From NCBI GenBank assembly GCA_009712635.1, contig WASS01000002.1:248001-312000 (forward strand): a stretch of DNA of 64,000 bases. Direction: 5' to 3'. Below are positions 43,856 to 52,979 of the stretch, one piece after another (position 1 is the stretch's first letter; every line of letters begins with the position of its first letter). Source of the DNA: Hungatella sp. (GTDB taxonomy: Bacteria; Bacillota; Clostridia; Lachnospirales; Lachnospiraceae). Under the pieces are notes generated by a model, which worked only from the letters and a program-made list of their open reading frames with translations, had not been told where the DNA came from and did no database searches. Both the position numbers and the translations under genes were made by a program.

Positions 43856-44815
43856 ATGACGGAAGCGCGAAAGAAATTTAAACGAATTGGCGTTACAACC
43901 GGTTTGATATCTGGTCTCATGTACGGGTTATACACCACCTTCGTACTGATCGCCGGATACTACAAACCACTCGCCGGGGCAGTGGGGCTTTTTGCTGCTC
44001 CCTACGTAACATCTGGTCTCAATGACTTATTTGCCGGGATCTGGCTTACTGTGTACAACATAAAGACCGGAAGAATCCGTGAGATCGGAAGAAGCTTAAA
44101 ACTGTTTCCAGGTAAAATCATTCTACTCGGTTCCCTTGTAGGTGGACCAATTGCCAGCGGTGCATATTTAATGGGCCTGGCTATGGCAGGAGCTTATGCT
44201 ATTCCGATTTCTGCCATGTACATTCTTTTCGGAGCATTATTTGCACGGATCTTCTTAAAACAGAAAATCGTACCCAGAGTTGGTCTTGGTATGCTGATCT
44301 GTGTTGTGGGAGCAATCGTTATTAACTGGGTAAAACCAGAAGGCAGTGCCAACTTTACTCTCGGTATCATTTGTGCCTTTGTAGCAGCAATTGGCTGGGC
44401 GCTGGAAGGCGTATTTGCAGCTTACGGAAGTGCAATGCTTGACTCAGATGTAGTAATCAATATCCGTCAGCTTTTATCCGGAATTGTGGATTTAATTGTA
44501 ATTCTGCCTATCGTAGGCGGTATGGGACTTTTAAAAGGCACACTCTTTTCCCTGCCTCCCATTGCATGGCTGATCGTTTCCGGTCTCTGTGCGGCAATCT
44601 CCTATCTCTGCTGGTATAAGTCAAACAGCACGATAGGCTGTGCCGTGGGAATGTCCCTTAACATCACCTACGCGTTCTGGGGCGTGCTGTTTTGTATCCT
44701 GTTTATCAAACAGCCAGTAACCCCAACCATTATCATTGGTTCAATTATCATTATCATCGGAGCTGTACTGGTATCCGTTGACCCATTTGAATTGCTAAAT
44801 AAAAAGGAGGACTAA
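43856..44815 (+). CDS. EamA/DMT-superfamily transporter (first of a pair)
   Basis: 319 residues and ten predicted helices in two five-helix EamA repeats (YGLYTTFVLIAGYYKPLAGA, then AGAYAIPISAMYILFGALFA, then FAAYGSAM, and SLNITYAFWGVLFCILFIK at the end). It is closely related to the protein at 45109-46107. As first gene of the choline operon it probably moves choline in or trimethylamine out. EmrE-type members of this superfamily move quaternary amines, which fits; direction and substrate are inference. Confidence 0.82.
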   Translation: MTEARKKFKRIGVTTGLISGLMYGLYTTFVLIAGYYKPLAGAVGLFAAPYVTSGLNDLFAGIWLTVYNIKTGRIREIGRSLKLFPGKIILLGSLVGGPIASGAYLMGLAMAGAYAIPISAMYILFGALFARIFLKQKIVPRVGLGMLICVVGAIVINWVKPEGSANFTLGIICAFVAAIGWALEGVFAAYGSAMLDSDVVINIRQLLSGIVDLIVILPIVGGMGLLKGTLFSLPPIAWLIVSGLCAAISYLCWYKSNSTIGCAVGMSLNITYAFWGVLFCILFIKQPVTPTIIIGSIIIIIGAVLVSVDPFELLNKKED

Positions 44816-44818
44816 ACA

Positions 44819-45109
44819 ATGAAATATGATGCATTAGGAATGATCGAAACAAAAGGTTTAATCGGCTCAATCGAAGCTGCAGACGCTATGGTAAAGGCAG
44901 CAAATGTAACACTTGTTGGAAAAGAATTTGTAGGCGGCGGACTTGTTACTGTTATGGTAAGAGGTGATGTTGGAGCAGTAAAAGCAGCTACTGATGCAGG
45001 CGCAGCAGCAGCACAGAGAGTTGGCGAGCTGGTATCTGTACACGTGATTCCACGTCCACATGCAGAAGTTGAGACAATTCTTCCGAAGGATAAAAAGGAG
45101 ATTAAGTAA
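44819..45109 (+). CDS. BMC-H shell protein (hexamer type), first copy
   Basis: 96 residues with one BMC domain: [20 protein letters not shown] at the start, pore loop [17 protein letters not shown], and [11 protein letters not shown] at the end. It forms hexameric tiles of the shell facet. The site AAAGGAGGA lies before ATG 44819. Its protein is almost identical to that of 59712-59996, one internal change (Val33 to Ile) plus a different C-terminal tail, while many codons differ. Its TAA overlaps the next ATG by one base. Confidence 0.96.
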   Translation: MKYDALGMIETKGLIGSIEAADAMVKAANVTLVGKEFVGGGLVTVMVRGDVGAVKAATDAGAAAAQRVGELVSVHVIPRPHAEVETILPKDKKEIK

Positions 45110-46107
45110 TGGGTAACCAAGGAATGACATCAGCATCTGCGGATGCGAAAATGGCAGCTATTAACAAAAAATTCAGGACAACTGGAATGACAACCGGTGC
45201 ATTATCCGGACTTACCTACGGAATTTATACAGTTCTTGTACTGGTAGCCGGTTACTATGAACCTCTTGCCAGCGCAGCAGGCCTTTTAGCAGGACCATAT
45301 GTATTATCCGGCTTAAATGACCTTTTCGCAGGAATCTGGCTGACTGCATATAATGCAAAAAGCGGCCGTCTCCGTGAGATGGGCAGAAGTCTTAATACAT
45401 TCCCTGGAAAAATGATTGTAATCGGATCCATTCTTGGCGGACCTATTGCAAACGGCGCTTATCTGGTTGGTCTTGCCATGGCAGGAGCTTACGCAATCCC
45501 GATCTCCGCATTATGCAGTTTGTTTGGTGCAATCTTTGCCTGGATCTTCTTAAAACAGAAAATTACAAAAAGAGTTATGGTCGGTATGCTTGTATGTGTG
45601 GCTGGTGCCATCATCATCAACTGGACCAAGCCGGAAGGCAGTGATAACTTCACTCTGGGAATTATCTTCTCCTTCGTTGCAGCGATCTGCTGGGCGCTGG
45701 AAGGTGTATTCTCTACCTATGGCGGAGCTATGATCGACACTGATGTTGCTGTAAACTTACGTCAGCTCATCTCCGGTATTGTAGACTTATTCGTAATTCT
45801 TCCTATCGTTGGAGGTTTAGGACTTTTAGGTGGAACTTTAACAGCAGGAATTCCGGTTATCTGGCTGGCAGTTGCAGGCTTAAGTGCAGCAGTATCTTTC
45901 CTTTGCTGGTATAAGAGCAACTCTACGGTTGGCTGTGCAATTGGTATGTCCTTAAATGTAACATATGCGTTCTGGGGCGTTTTCTTCTGTATCCTGTTTC
46001 TGGGACAGGCAGTTACCCCTACGATTGTAATCGGCTCTATCGTAATCGTATTAGGTGCGATTGTAGTTACCATGAATCCACTGGATTTATTCAGGAAAGG
46101 GGTATAA
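45109..46107 (+). CDS. EamA/DMT-superfamily transporter (second of a pair)
   Basis: 332 residues, ten helices, with an N-terminal polar extension of about 15 residues not found in the first transporter. Shared segments include AGAYAIPISALCSLFGAIFA, NFTLGIIFSFVAAI and SLNVTYAFWGVFFCILFLG. It is translationally coupled to the preceding shell gene (TAATG). The two transporters may form a heterodimer or take opposite roles such as choline uptake and trimethylamine release. Confidence 0.82.
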   Translation: MGNQGMTSASADAKMAAINKKFRTTGMTTGALSGLTYGIYTVLVLVAGYYEPLASAAGLLAGPYVLSGLNDLFAGIWLTAYNAKSGRLREMGRSLNTFPGKMIVIGSILGGPIANGAYLVGLAMAGAYAIPISALCSLFGAIFAWIFLKQKITKRVMVGMLVCVAGAIIINWTKPEGSDNFTLGIIFSFVAAICWALEGVFSTYGGAMIDTDVAVNLRQLISGIVDLFVILPIVGGLGLLGGTLTAGIPVIWLAVAGLSAAVSFLCWYKSNSTVGCAIGMSLNVTYAFWGVFFCILFLGQAVTPTIVIGSIVIVLGAIVVTMNPLDLFRKGV

Positions 46108-46111
46108 AAAC

Positions 46112-46393
46112 ATGTTATTACCTGCAAGAACAGCGGTTTTAAATTATTTATACGGAGTAGAAAGTGCTGACATCGCTCAGATTATGGGAGCTTTAAAGTC
46201 AGAGTACGGCAGTGAGCGTCAGTTTACAAAGGATCGTTATATGGATCACGTTATGTCCTTAGAGGCAAACGGACTGGTTAGCTTACAGAGCTATGATTTA
46301 GATGAGAAGGGTGATCTGCGCATGCGTTATGCAATTAATGACGATGGCAAGGCAACCGTAGACAAGTACGTAGACAAGAAATACCGCAAATAA
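46112..46393 (+). CDS. Small winged-helix-like protein of the cut operon
   Basis: 93 residues, not a named family to me. The pattern of helices SADIAQIMGALKSEYG and DRYMDHVMSLEANGLVSLQS followed by a two-strand wing (KGDLRMRYAINDDGKATVDKY) resembles PadR- or MarR-like winged helices without the dimerisation helix. It begins 4 bases after the second transporter and precedes two shell genes. It could be a DNA-binding co-regulator or a protein-protein adaptor. Confidence 0.7.
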   Translation: MLLPARTAVLNYLYGVESADIAQIMGALKSEYGSERQFTKDRYMDHVMSLEANGLVSLQSYDLDEKGDLRMRYAINDDGKATVDKYVDKKYRK

Positions 46394-46413
46394 ATTTCAG
46401 GAGGTTTACGAAG

Positions 46414-46710
46414 GTGAGATATTACGGAGATGAAGCATTAGGGCTGGTAGAGACTCTCGGATTAACTCCGGCTCTGGAAGCAGCAGATAAGATGTTAAAA
46501 GCAGCAGATGTAGAATTAATTTCCTATGAAAACGTAGGCTCTACCCTGGTAACCATTATGGTAAAGGGTGATGTGGCAGCCGTACGTTCCGCAGTCGATG
46601 CAGGTGCAGAAGCAGCAGCAGCCATCGGCAAACTGACTGCACATAATGTAATGCCAAGACCGATCAAAGAAGTCGGCGACATTGTATCAGTTCATGATAT
46701 TGACGCGTAA
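46414..46710 (+). CDS. BMC-H shell protein, second type
   Basis: 98 residues and one BMC domain: ALGLVETLGLTPALEAADKM, pore loop NVGSTLVTIMVKGDVAAV and NVMPRPIKEVG. It starts at GTG 46414 after CAGGAGG. The pore residues (Gly-Ser-Thr) differ from the Gly-Gly-Gly of the 44819 protein, so its hexamer should pass different metabolites. Confidence 0.94.
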   Translation: MRYYGDEALGLVETLGLTPALEAADKMLKAADVELISYENVGSTLVTIMVKGDVAAVRSAVDAGAEAAAAIGKLTAHNVMPRPIKEVGDIVSVHDIDA

Positions 46711-46727
46711 AGAGAGGAAAACAGTAT

Positions 46728-47033
46728 ATGGTAAGATATGAAGCCATCGGCTCAATTGAAACATTTGGTTTGGTATTCGCATTAGAAGCGGCTGATGCTA
46801 TGTGTAAAGCGGCTGATGTTGAACTTATTGGTTATGAGAACGTTGCTTCCGGATATATTTCCGTTCTGGTACGCGGAGATGTAGGAGCTTGCAAGACTGC
46901 AGTAGATGCAGGCGTTAAAGCAGTAAGCGATATGGGCGCTGAGATTTACAGCTGTGTTGTAATCCCAAGACCTCATCCGGATCTTGAAAAGATCATCAGG
47001 AGATATGCAATCGCTGCGCCGGAGCAGGAATAG
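46728..47033 (+). CDS. BMC-H shell protein, third type
   Basis: 101 residues and one BMC domain: AIGSIETFGLVFALEAADAM, pore loop NVASGYISVLVRGDVGAC and VVIPRPHPDLEKI. The pore reads Ala-Ser-Gly-Tyr, and the protein has extra Cys residues (MCKAAD, ACKTA, SCVVI) that the other hexamers lack. GAGAGGA precedes ATG 46728. Confidence 0.94.
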   Translation: MVRYEAIGSIETFGLVFALEAADAMCKAADVELIGYENVASGYISVLVRGDVGACKTAVDAGVKAVSDMGAEIYSCVVIPRPHPDLEKIIRRYAIAAPEQE

Positions 47034-47064
47034 AACGTATCCCGGTTGAAGGGAGAACAGAGAA

Positions 47065-48549
47065 ATGAATTTTGTAGATAAAGACCTTCTCTCCATTCAG
47101 GAGGCAAGGATTTTAATGGAAAGCGCAAGAGACGCCGGTAAGACCATGCTCACCTTCCCCCAGGAAAAGCTTGATACCATCGTCGAAGGTCTTGCCAATG
47201 CAGCAAAGGAACTGGCAGAAGAACTGGCTGTGATGTCCGCAGAAGAAACTGGCTACGGACGCGCGAAAGATAAGCTTGTAAAAGACACCTTTGTCTGCGA
47301 ATTTCTGCCGAAGCACTTACAGGATATGAAATGTGTGGGCGTCTTAAATGAAGACCCTGTACGTAAAACCATGGACGTAGGTGTTCCGGTGGGAGTCATC
47401 GCTGCTCTTACTCCTTCTGTAAGCCCGGTCTCCACTGCGATTTATAACGTACTGATTGCAGTGAAGTCCGGAAACCCCATCGTCATCGCTCCTCATGAGC
47501 GGGCGGTAAAGGTGACAGGCAGGCTTCTTGACTGTATGAAGGAAGTTGGTCTTCGCTATGGACTTCCGGAAGGAGCCATCGGATATTTAAAGACGGTAAC
47601 GAAAGCAGGAGCTTTGGAACTGATTCATCACCCGGCAGCAGCCATGGTGGTCAATACCGGAGTGCCGGAATTAAACCGTGAGGCAGCGCAAAGCGGAAAG
47701 CCCTACATTTACGGAGGCACCGGAAACGGTCCTGTATTTATAGAGCGGACAGCTGATTTAAAACAGGCGGTTGAAGATATTATCGTAAGCCGTACCTTTG
47801 ATTACGGAATCGTATCTGCGGCAGAACAGTATGTGGTAGTGGACAGCTTAATTGCAGCAGAAGTAAAAGCAGAAATGTTGAAAAACGGTGCGTATTTCAT
47901 GAATGGGGAAGAAGAAAAGCAGTTAATTGATCTTCTCAACCTGGAGCATGGAAATGCAGATACGGAGATTATGGGAAGACCGGCTATTGAACTTGCAAGA
48001 CGTGCAGGTTTTACAGTACCGGAAAACACAAGTGTTCTGGTTTCCCAGCAGAAATATATTTCTGACAGAAACCCATTTGCAAAAGAACTTCTCTGTCCCG
48101 TACTTGCCTACTACATCGAAAACGACTGGATGCATGCCTGCGAGAAATGTATGAGTCTCCTGGTAAATGAAAGCCATGGCCACACTCTGGTAATCCATTC
48201 CAGAGACGAAGAAGTAATCCGCCAGTTCGCTTTGAAAAAACCGGTCGGAAGAGTGCTTGTCAATACCCCTGCCACATTAGGCAGCATGGGAATGACCACG
48301 AATCTATTCCCTGCCATGACGCTGGGAAGTATCACAGCCGGAGCCGGTATTACATCGGATAATGTTTCCCCCATGAATTTCATCTATATCCGGAAAGTCG
48401 GATATGGAGTGAGAAAAGCCGATGAATATCTGGAAAATGCAAAAACAGAATTGTGTTCCTGCACCCAGGCTGCGGCACCTGCCAGTCAGCATGGAGATGC
48501 AAAAGAACTTTTAAAGCAGATATTAGAAGCATTATCAAAGGAACTGTAA
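47065..48549 (+). CDS. Aldehyde dehydrogenase paralogue lacking catalytic Cys and Asn
   Basis: 494 residues of the CoA-acylating aldehyde dehydrogenase family, aligned without gaps at key places with the 57456 enzyme. The usual catalytic Cys (FDYGTICASEQ in the paralogue) is Ser251 here (FDYGIVSAAEQ), and the oxyanion Asn of PSTNP is Ser120 (PSVSP). Thioester chemistry should not be possible, so this is probably a pseudoenzyme with a structural, regulatory or aldehyde-holding role. The C-terminus ends in an amphipathic helix (DAKELLKQILEALSKEL) resembling a microcompartment targeting peptide. It lies directly before cutC. Confidence 0.85.
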   Translation: MNFVDKDLLSIQEARILMESARDAGKTMLTFPQEKLDTIVEGLANAAKELAEELAVMSAEETGYGRAKDKLVKDTFVCEFLPKHLQDMKCVGVLNEDPVRKTMDVGVPVGVIAALTPSVSPVSTAIYNVLIAVKSGNPIVIAPHERAVKVTGRLLDCMKEVGLRYGLPEGAIGYLKTVTKAGALELIHHPAAAMVVNTGVPELNREAAQSGKPYIYGGTGNGPVFIERTADLKQAVEDIIVSRTFDYGIVSAAEQYVVVDSLIAAEVKAEMLKNGAYFMNGEEEKQLIDLLNLEHGNADTEIMGRPAIELARRAGFTVPENTSVLVSQQKYISDRNPFAKELLCPVLAYYIENDWMHACEKCMSLLVNESHGHTLVIHSRDEEVIRQFALKKPVGRVLVNTPATLGSMGMTTNLFPAMTLGSITAGAGITSDNVSPMNFIYIRKVGYGVRKADEYLENAKTELCSCTQAAAPASQHGDAKELLKQILEALSKEL

Positions 48550-48579
48550 GAGAAATAATTGAAAGAGAGGGTAAACAGA

Positions 48580-51126
48580 TTGGATATTCGTGAATTTTCT
48601 AATAAATTTGTAGAAGCAACGAAAAACATGACACCAGAAGAAAGAGCTTCCCTGATGAAGATGTTTGAAACTGTTTCTGACGAAATCAATAAAAATGAGC
48701 CTGCAAAGGCAGCAGCTGCAGTATACGCCGAGGAGGGCACAACCATTCCTGACGGCATTACAACAAGACTTCAGAAATTAAAAGAGAACTACTTAACACA
48801 CAAGCCAACTATTACAACATACCGTGCCCGCGCGATCACAAAGATTGCTGCAGAAAATCCAGGTATGCCAAAGATCATGCTTCGTGCAAAATGTTTCCGT
48901 TACTGCTGCGAAACAGCTCCCCTTGTTATTCAGGATAACGAGCTGATCGTAGGTGCTCCAAACGGCGCTCCTCGTGCAGGTGCTTTCTCTCCTGATATTG
49001 CATGGAGATGGATGAAGGATGAAATCGATACCATCGGAAGCCGTCCTCAGGATCCATTCTACATCTCTGATGAAGATAAAAAGATCATGAGAGAAGAGCT
49101 TTTCCCATACTGGGAGGGCAAATCCGTTGATGAGTACTGCGAAGATCAGTATCGTGAAGCTGGTGTTTGGGAATTATCCGGCGAATCCTTCGTTTCTGAC
49201 TGTTCCTATCATGCAGTAAACGGCGGCGGTGACTCCAACCCTGGTTATGATGTAATCTTAATGAACAAGGGTATGCTTGATATCCAGCAGGAAGCAAAGG
49301 ATCATTTAAAAGAATTAAAATACGAAAATCCAGATGACATTGAGAAGATCTACTTCTACAAGTCCATCATTGATACCACAGAAGGCGTTATGATCTACGC
49401 TAAGAGACTTTCTGAGTATGCAAAAGAACTTGCTGCTAAGGAAACCAATCCAAAGCGTAAAGATGAGCTTTTAAAGATCGCTGAAGTAAATGCATACGTT
49501 CCAGCTCACAAGCCAAGAACTTACTGGGAAGCAATTCAGTCTGTATGGACCATCGAGTCTCTGCTTGTAGTAGAAGAGAACCAGACTGGTATGTCCATCG
49601 GACGTGTAGACCAGTATATGTACCCTTACTACAAAGCTGATATCGAAGCTGGCCGTATGAATGATTTCCAGGCATTTGAACTTTCAGGCTGTATGCTTAT
49701 TAAGATGTCTGAGATGATGTGGATCACCAGTGAAGGCGGTTCTAAATTCTTCGCAGGTTACCAGCCATTCGTTAATATGTGTGTAGGTGGTGTAACAAGA
49801 AGCGGAATGGATGCAACCAATGACTTAACATACCTTCTTATGGATGCTGTCCGTCATGTAAAGATTTATCAGCCATCTCTTGCATGCCGTATTCACAATA
49901 AGTCCCCGAAGAAGTACTTAAAGAAAATCGTAGATGTTGTTCGTTCCGGTATGGGATTCCCTGCATGCCACTTTGACGACGCACACATCAAGATGATGCT
50001 TGCAAAGGGCGTTTCTATTGAAGATGCACGTGACTACTGTCTGATGGGTTGTGTAGAGCCTCAGAAATCAGGACGTCTGTATCAGTGGACTTCAACTGCT
50101 TATACCCAGTGGCCAATCTGTATCGAGCTTGTACTTAACAAAGGTGTACCGTTATGGTATGGCAAACAGGTTTGTCCTGATATGGGAGACATCAACAGCT
50201 TTAAGACTTATGAAGAGTTTGAAGCAGCTGTTAAGGAAGAAATTAAGTACATTACAAAATGGTCTTCTGTTGCAACCGTTATCTCCCAGCGCGTTCACAG
50301 AGAACTTGCTCCAAAGCCATTAATGTCCATCATGTATGAAGGATGTATGGAAAAAGCAAAAGACGTATCTGCAGGCGGAGCGATGTATAACTTCGGACCT
50401 GGTGTTGTATGGTCAGGACTTGCAACCTATGCAGATTCCATGGCAGCAATTAAAAAGCTGGTATTCGATGAGAAGAAATACACACTTGCACAGTTAAATG
50501 AAGCATTAAAGGCTGACTTTGTGGGCTATGACCAGATCCGCACCGATTGCCTCAATGCACCAAAATACGGAAATGACGATGATTATGCAGATTTAATCGC
50601 TGCTGATTTAGTTGACTTTACTGAGCATGAGCACAGACAGTATAAGACTTTATACTCCGTATTAAGCCACGGTACATTATCTATTTCCAACAACACACCA
50701 TTCGGTCAGTTAACAGGCGCTTCTGCAAACGGACGTCATGCGTGGCTGCCATTATCCGATGGTATCAGCCCAACCCAGGGTGCTGACTTCAAGGGACCGA
50801 CAGCAATCATCAAGTCTGTATCCAAGATGGCAAACGATACCATGAACATCGGTATGGTACACAACTTTAAGATCATGGCTGGACTTCTTGATACACCAGA
50901 AGGAGAAGAAAGCTTAATTACTCTTCTTCGTACCGCCTGCATGTTCGGAAACGGCGAAATGCAGTTTAACTACTTAGATAACAACACACTGATTGAGGCT
51001 CAGAAACATCCGGAACTTTACCGTGACTTAATTGTCCGCGTAGCTGGATACAGCGCATTCTTCGTAGAGCTGTGCAAGGATGTACAGGATGAGATCATCA
51101 GCAGAACCATGTTGACACATTTCTAA
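48580..51126 (+). CDS. cutC: Choline trimethylamine-lyase, glycyl radical enzyme
   Basis: 848 residues from TTG 48580, which stands 9 bases after GAGAGG; an upstream in-frame TTG at 48559 has no site. It cleaves choline to trimethylamine and acetaldehyde. All choline-pocket residues known from the Desulfovibrio enzyme are present at the expected spacing: Tyr and Asp in YHAVNGGGD, Phe397, radical Cys491 and Glu493 in MGCVEPQ, and Thr and Tyr in [11 protein letters not shown], 13 and 17 residues after the Cys. The glycyl radical site is Gly823 in RVAGYSAFF. The N-terminal ~60 residues form a helical extension ([16 protein letters not shown]) probably directing encapsulation. Confidence 0.97.
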   Translation: MDIREFSNKFVEATKNMTPEERASLMKMFETVSDEINKNEPAKAAAAVYAEEGTTIPDGITTRLQKLKENYLTHKPTITTYRARAITKIAAENPGMPKIMLRAKCFRYCCETAPLVIQDNELIVGAPNGAPRAGAFSPDIAWRWMKDEIDTIGSRPQDPFYISDEDKKIMREELFPYWEGKSVDEYCEDQYREAGVWELSGESFVSDCSYHAVNGGGDSNPGYDVILMNKGMLDIQQEAKDHLKELKYENPDDIEKIYFYKSIIDTTEGVMIYAKRLSEYAKELAAKETNPKRKDELLKIAEVNAYVPAHKPRTYWEAIQSVWTIESLLVVEENQTGMSIGRVDQYMYPYYKADIEAGRMNDFQAFELSGCMLIKMSEMMWITSEGGSKFFAGYQPFVNMCVGGVTRSGMDATNDLTYLLMDAVRHVKIYQPSLACRIHNKSPKKYLKKIVDVVRSGMGFPACHFDDAHIKMMLAKGVSIEDARDYCLMGCVEPQKSGRLYQWTSTAYTQWPICIELVLNKGVPLWYGKQVCPDMGDINSFKTYEEFEAAVKEEIKYITKWSSVATVISQRVHRELAPKPLMSIMYEGCMEKAKDVSAGGAMYNFGPGVVWSGLATYADSMAAIKKLVFDEKKYTLAQLNEALKADFVGYDQIRTDCLNAPKYGNDDDYADLIAADLVDFTEHEHRQYKTLYSVLSHGTLSISNNTPFGQLTGASANGRHAWLPLSDGISPTQGADFKGPTAIIKSVSKMANDTMNIGMVHNFKIMAGLLDTPEGEESLITLLRTACMFGNGEMQFNYLDNNTLIEAQKHPELYRDLIVRVAGYSAFFVELCKDVQDEIISRTMLTHF

Positions 51127-51148
51127 AAGAAAACGGAGAACAATCACA

Positions 51149-52102
51149 ATGGACCATGGAAATACAGGAGATATTGAACGTAAGGCGCTGATCTTTAACG
51201 TACAGAAGTACAACATGTATGACGGACCGGGAATCAGAACCCTGGTATTCTTTAAAGGCTGCCCGCTCCGGTGTAAATGGTGTGCCAATCCGGAAGGACT
51301 GGTACGGAAATTCCAGGTGATGTTTAAGCAGAATTCCTGTACAGACTGCGGGGCATGCGAAAGCGTTTGCCCCGTAGGAATCCATGTGATGTCCAAAGAG
51401 ACCGGAAAACATGAAATCAGACGGGATAAGGATTGTATCGGCTGCATGAAATGTAAGAATGTCTGCCCCAATTCAGCGCTTTCCATTGCCGGAGAGGTAA
51501 AGACAATTTCCGAGCTGTTAAAAATCGTAGAGGAAGATGCCGCATTTTATGATATATCTGGCGGCGGTGTGACATTAGGCGGCGGTGAAGTGACTGCTCA
51601 GCCTGAGGCAGCCTTAAATCTTTTGATGGCATGCAAGAGGGAAGGCATTAACACAGCCATTGAAACCTGTGGTTACACAAAAACCGAAACAATTTTACAG
51701 ATCGCAGAATACGTGGATTTATTCCTTTATGACATCAAGCATATGGATCCGGTTCGCCACAATGAACTGGCCGGTGTAAACAATGAACAGATCTTAATCA
51801 ATTTGAAAGAACTGCTTCATCGCCGGTACAACGTAAAGGTTCGTATGCCAATGTTAAAGGGAATCAACGACAGCCGGGAAGAAATCGATGCAGTTATTCA
51901 ATTCTTAATGCCGTTCCGTGATTACAAAAACTTTAAGGGAATTGACTTGCTTCCTTATCACAAGCTGGGAGTAAACAAATACAACCAGCTGGATATGGAA
52001 TATCCAATTGATGGAGATCCAAGCTTAAGCGCGGAGGATTTAGACCGTATCGAAGGCTGGATGAATGAGTATCAGTTCCCGGTTACTGTGGTGAAACACT
52101 AG
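51149..52102 (+). CDS. cutD: CutC-activating radical SAM enzyme
   Basis: 317 residues. The radical SAM cluster motif is GCPLRCKWC near residue 37. A ferredoxin-like insert carries two more 4Fe-4S motifs (CTDCGACESVCP and CIGCMKCKNVCP), as in glycyl-radical activases. SAM-binding segments include GGGVTLGGGEVTAQ. It abstracts hydrogen from CutC Gly823. It starts 22 bases after cutC ends. Confidence 0.97.
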   Translation: MDHGNTGDIERKALIFNVQKYNMYDGPGIRTLVFFKGCPLRCKWCANPEGLVRKFQVMFKQNSCTDCGACESVCPVGIHVMSKETGKHEIRRDKDCIGCMKCKNVCPNSALSIAGEVKTISELLKIVEEDAAFYDISGGGVTLGGGEVTAQPEAALNLLMACKREGINTAIETCGYTKTETILQIAEYVDLFLYDIKHMDPVRHNELAGVNNEQILINLKELLHRRYNVKVRMPMLKGINDSREEIDAVIQFLMPFRDYKNFKGIDLLPYHKLGVNKYNQLDMEYPIDGDPSLSAEDLDRIEGWMNEYQFPVTVVKH

Positions 52103-52117
52103 AAAGGGGAGAGCGCC

Positions 52118-52456
52118 GTGTCAGAGATACAGCGAGTCATAGAAGAATCCGTTCCCGGCAAGCAGGTTACCATCGCTCATGTAATTGCTTCGCCAATACC
52201 GGAGGTATATGAGTGTCTGGGTATCGATGAGCTTGGAGCCATCGGAATTTTAACCCTGTCCCCTTTTGAAACCTCCATCATTGCTGCTGATATTGCGGCG
52301 AAGGCAGCCAGTGTTCAGGTAGGATTTTTAGACCGTTTCACCGGCTCCGTCATCATCGCAGGAGACGTGGACAGTGTGGAGACAGCCCTTCGGGCAGTGT
52401 GTGAAACCTTACGGCGCGTACTTGGCTTTACCGTGCCGGATATAACCAAAACATGA
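52118..52456 (+). CDS. EutS/PduU-like shell protein (permuted BMC-H)
   Basis: 112 residues, close in motif order to EutS: VPGKQVTIAHVIASP at the N-terminus (beta-barrel strand of the permuted form), GAIGILTLSPFETSIIAADIA, VGFLDRFTGSVIIAGDVDSVE, ending GFTVPDITKT. It is a circularly permuted hexamer-type shell protein. The start is GTG 52118 after AAAGGGGAG. Its stop overlaps the next ATG by four bases (ATGA). Confidence 0.93.
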   Translation: MSEIQRVIEESVPGKQVTIAHVIASPIPEVYECLGIDELGAIGILTLSPFETSIIAADIAAKAASVQVGFLDRFTGSVIIAGDVDSVETALRAVCETLRRVLGFTVPDITKT

Positions 52457-52959
52457 GAAAAAAGAGAATCATGATCATCGGACCGGGCGGCAGCGGAAAA
52501 ACTGCCCTTGCAGCCGCAATCAATGGTTTAGACGGTCCTGTCAAACGGACTCAGAACATGGTATATGGGGAGAAAACCTTAGATGTACCGGGAGTTTATT
52601 TAGAAAGTCCCTGGATGCACAAACACATCATCGCGGCAGCTCAGGACGCCTCCCATGTACTGATGCTGGTAGACCAGTCCTCATGCCGGGAGAGTTATCC
52701 CCCGGGATTTGCAAAAGCATTCCGGGTGCCGGTAATCGGAGTTATTACAGGAAGCGGAAAAAAGCCGGAGAATGACGGCTGGTGTATCCGTCAGTTAAAG
52801 AAAGCAGGGATTACAACTCCCTGTATTCACATCAACTTATCGGACCGCACGGGAATTGATGAGTTGATGGAAGTTATAAGAGGCCCAGAAAATGTGGGCA
52901 AATCTAAAGAAATACCCTACGGGTATCCCTTGATGCCCAAAGAACATGGGCAAATCTAA
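52453..52959 (+). CDS. EutP/PduV-family P-loop protein
   Basis: 168 residues. The P-loop GPGGSGKTALAAAIN is at the N-terminus and the DQSS segment is mid-protein, but the usual G4 TKxD of GTPases is replaced by TGSGKK, so guanine specificity may be lost. EutP and PduV associate with microcompartments and perhaps with positioning. It overlaps the EutS-like gene by four bases. Its last codons lie within an 18-bp direct repeat, and the C-terminal ~18 residues may be recent. Confidence 0.88.
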   Translation: MRKKRIMIIGPGGSGKTALAAAINGLDGPVKRTQNMVYGEKTLDVPGVYLESPWMHKHIIAAAQDASHVLMLVDQSSCRESYPPGFAKAFRVPVIGVITGSGKKPENDGWCIRQLKKAGITTPCIHINLSDRTGIDELMEVIRGPENVGKSKEIPYGYPLMPKEHGQI

Positions 52960-52964
52960 AGAAA
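52895..52964 (+). repeat. 18-bp direct repeat at the end of the EutP-like gene
   Basis: TGGGCAAATCTAAAGAAA occurs at 52895-52912 and 52947-52964, a 52-bp offset that shifts frame. Between the copies lie TACCC-TAC-GGGTA and TGCCCA (52934-52939) pairing with TGGGCA (52947-52952). The second copy supplies the stop codon and runs into the next ribosome-binding site. Confidence 0.75.
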
Positions 52965-52979
52965 GGAGGGAAATGTAAC

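Noticed and set aside
46112-46393. The small protein as a BMC shell or encapsulation factor
   Set aside because: It has no BMC or EutN-type motifs; its pattern fits a winged helix better.
48580-51126. Glycyl radical enzyme as pyruvate formate-lyase or diol dehydratase
   Set aside because: The choline-pocket residues (Tyr/Asp in YHAVNGGGD, Phe397, Thr and Tyr after the radical Cys) match choline TMA-lyase at exact spacing; PFL has two adjacent Cys at the active site, which are absent.
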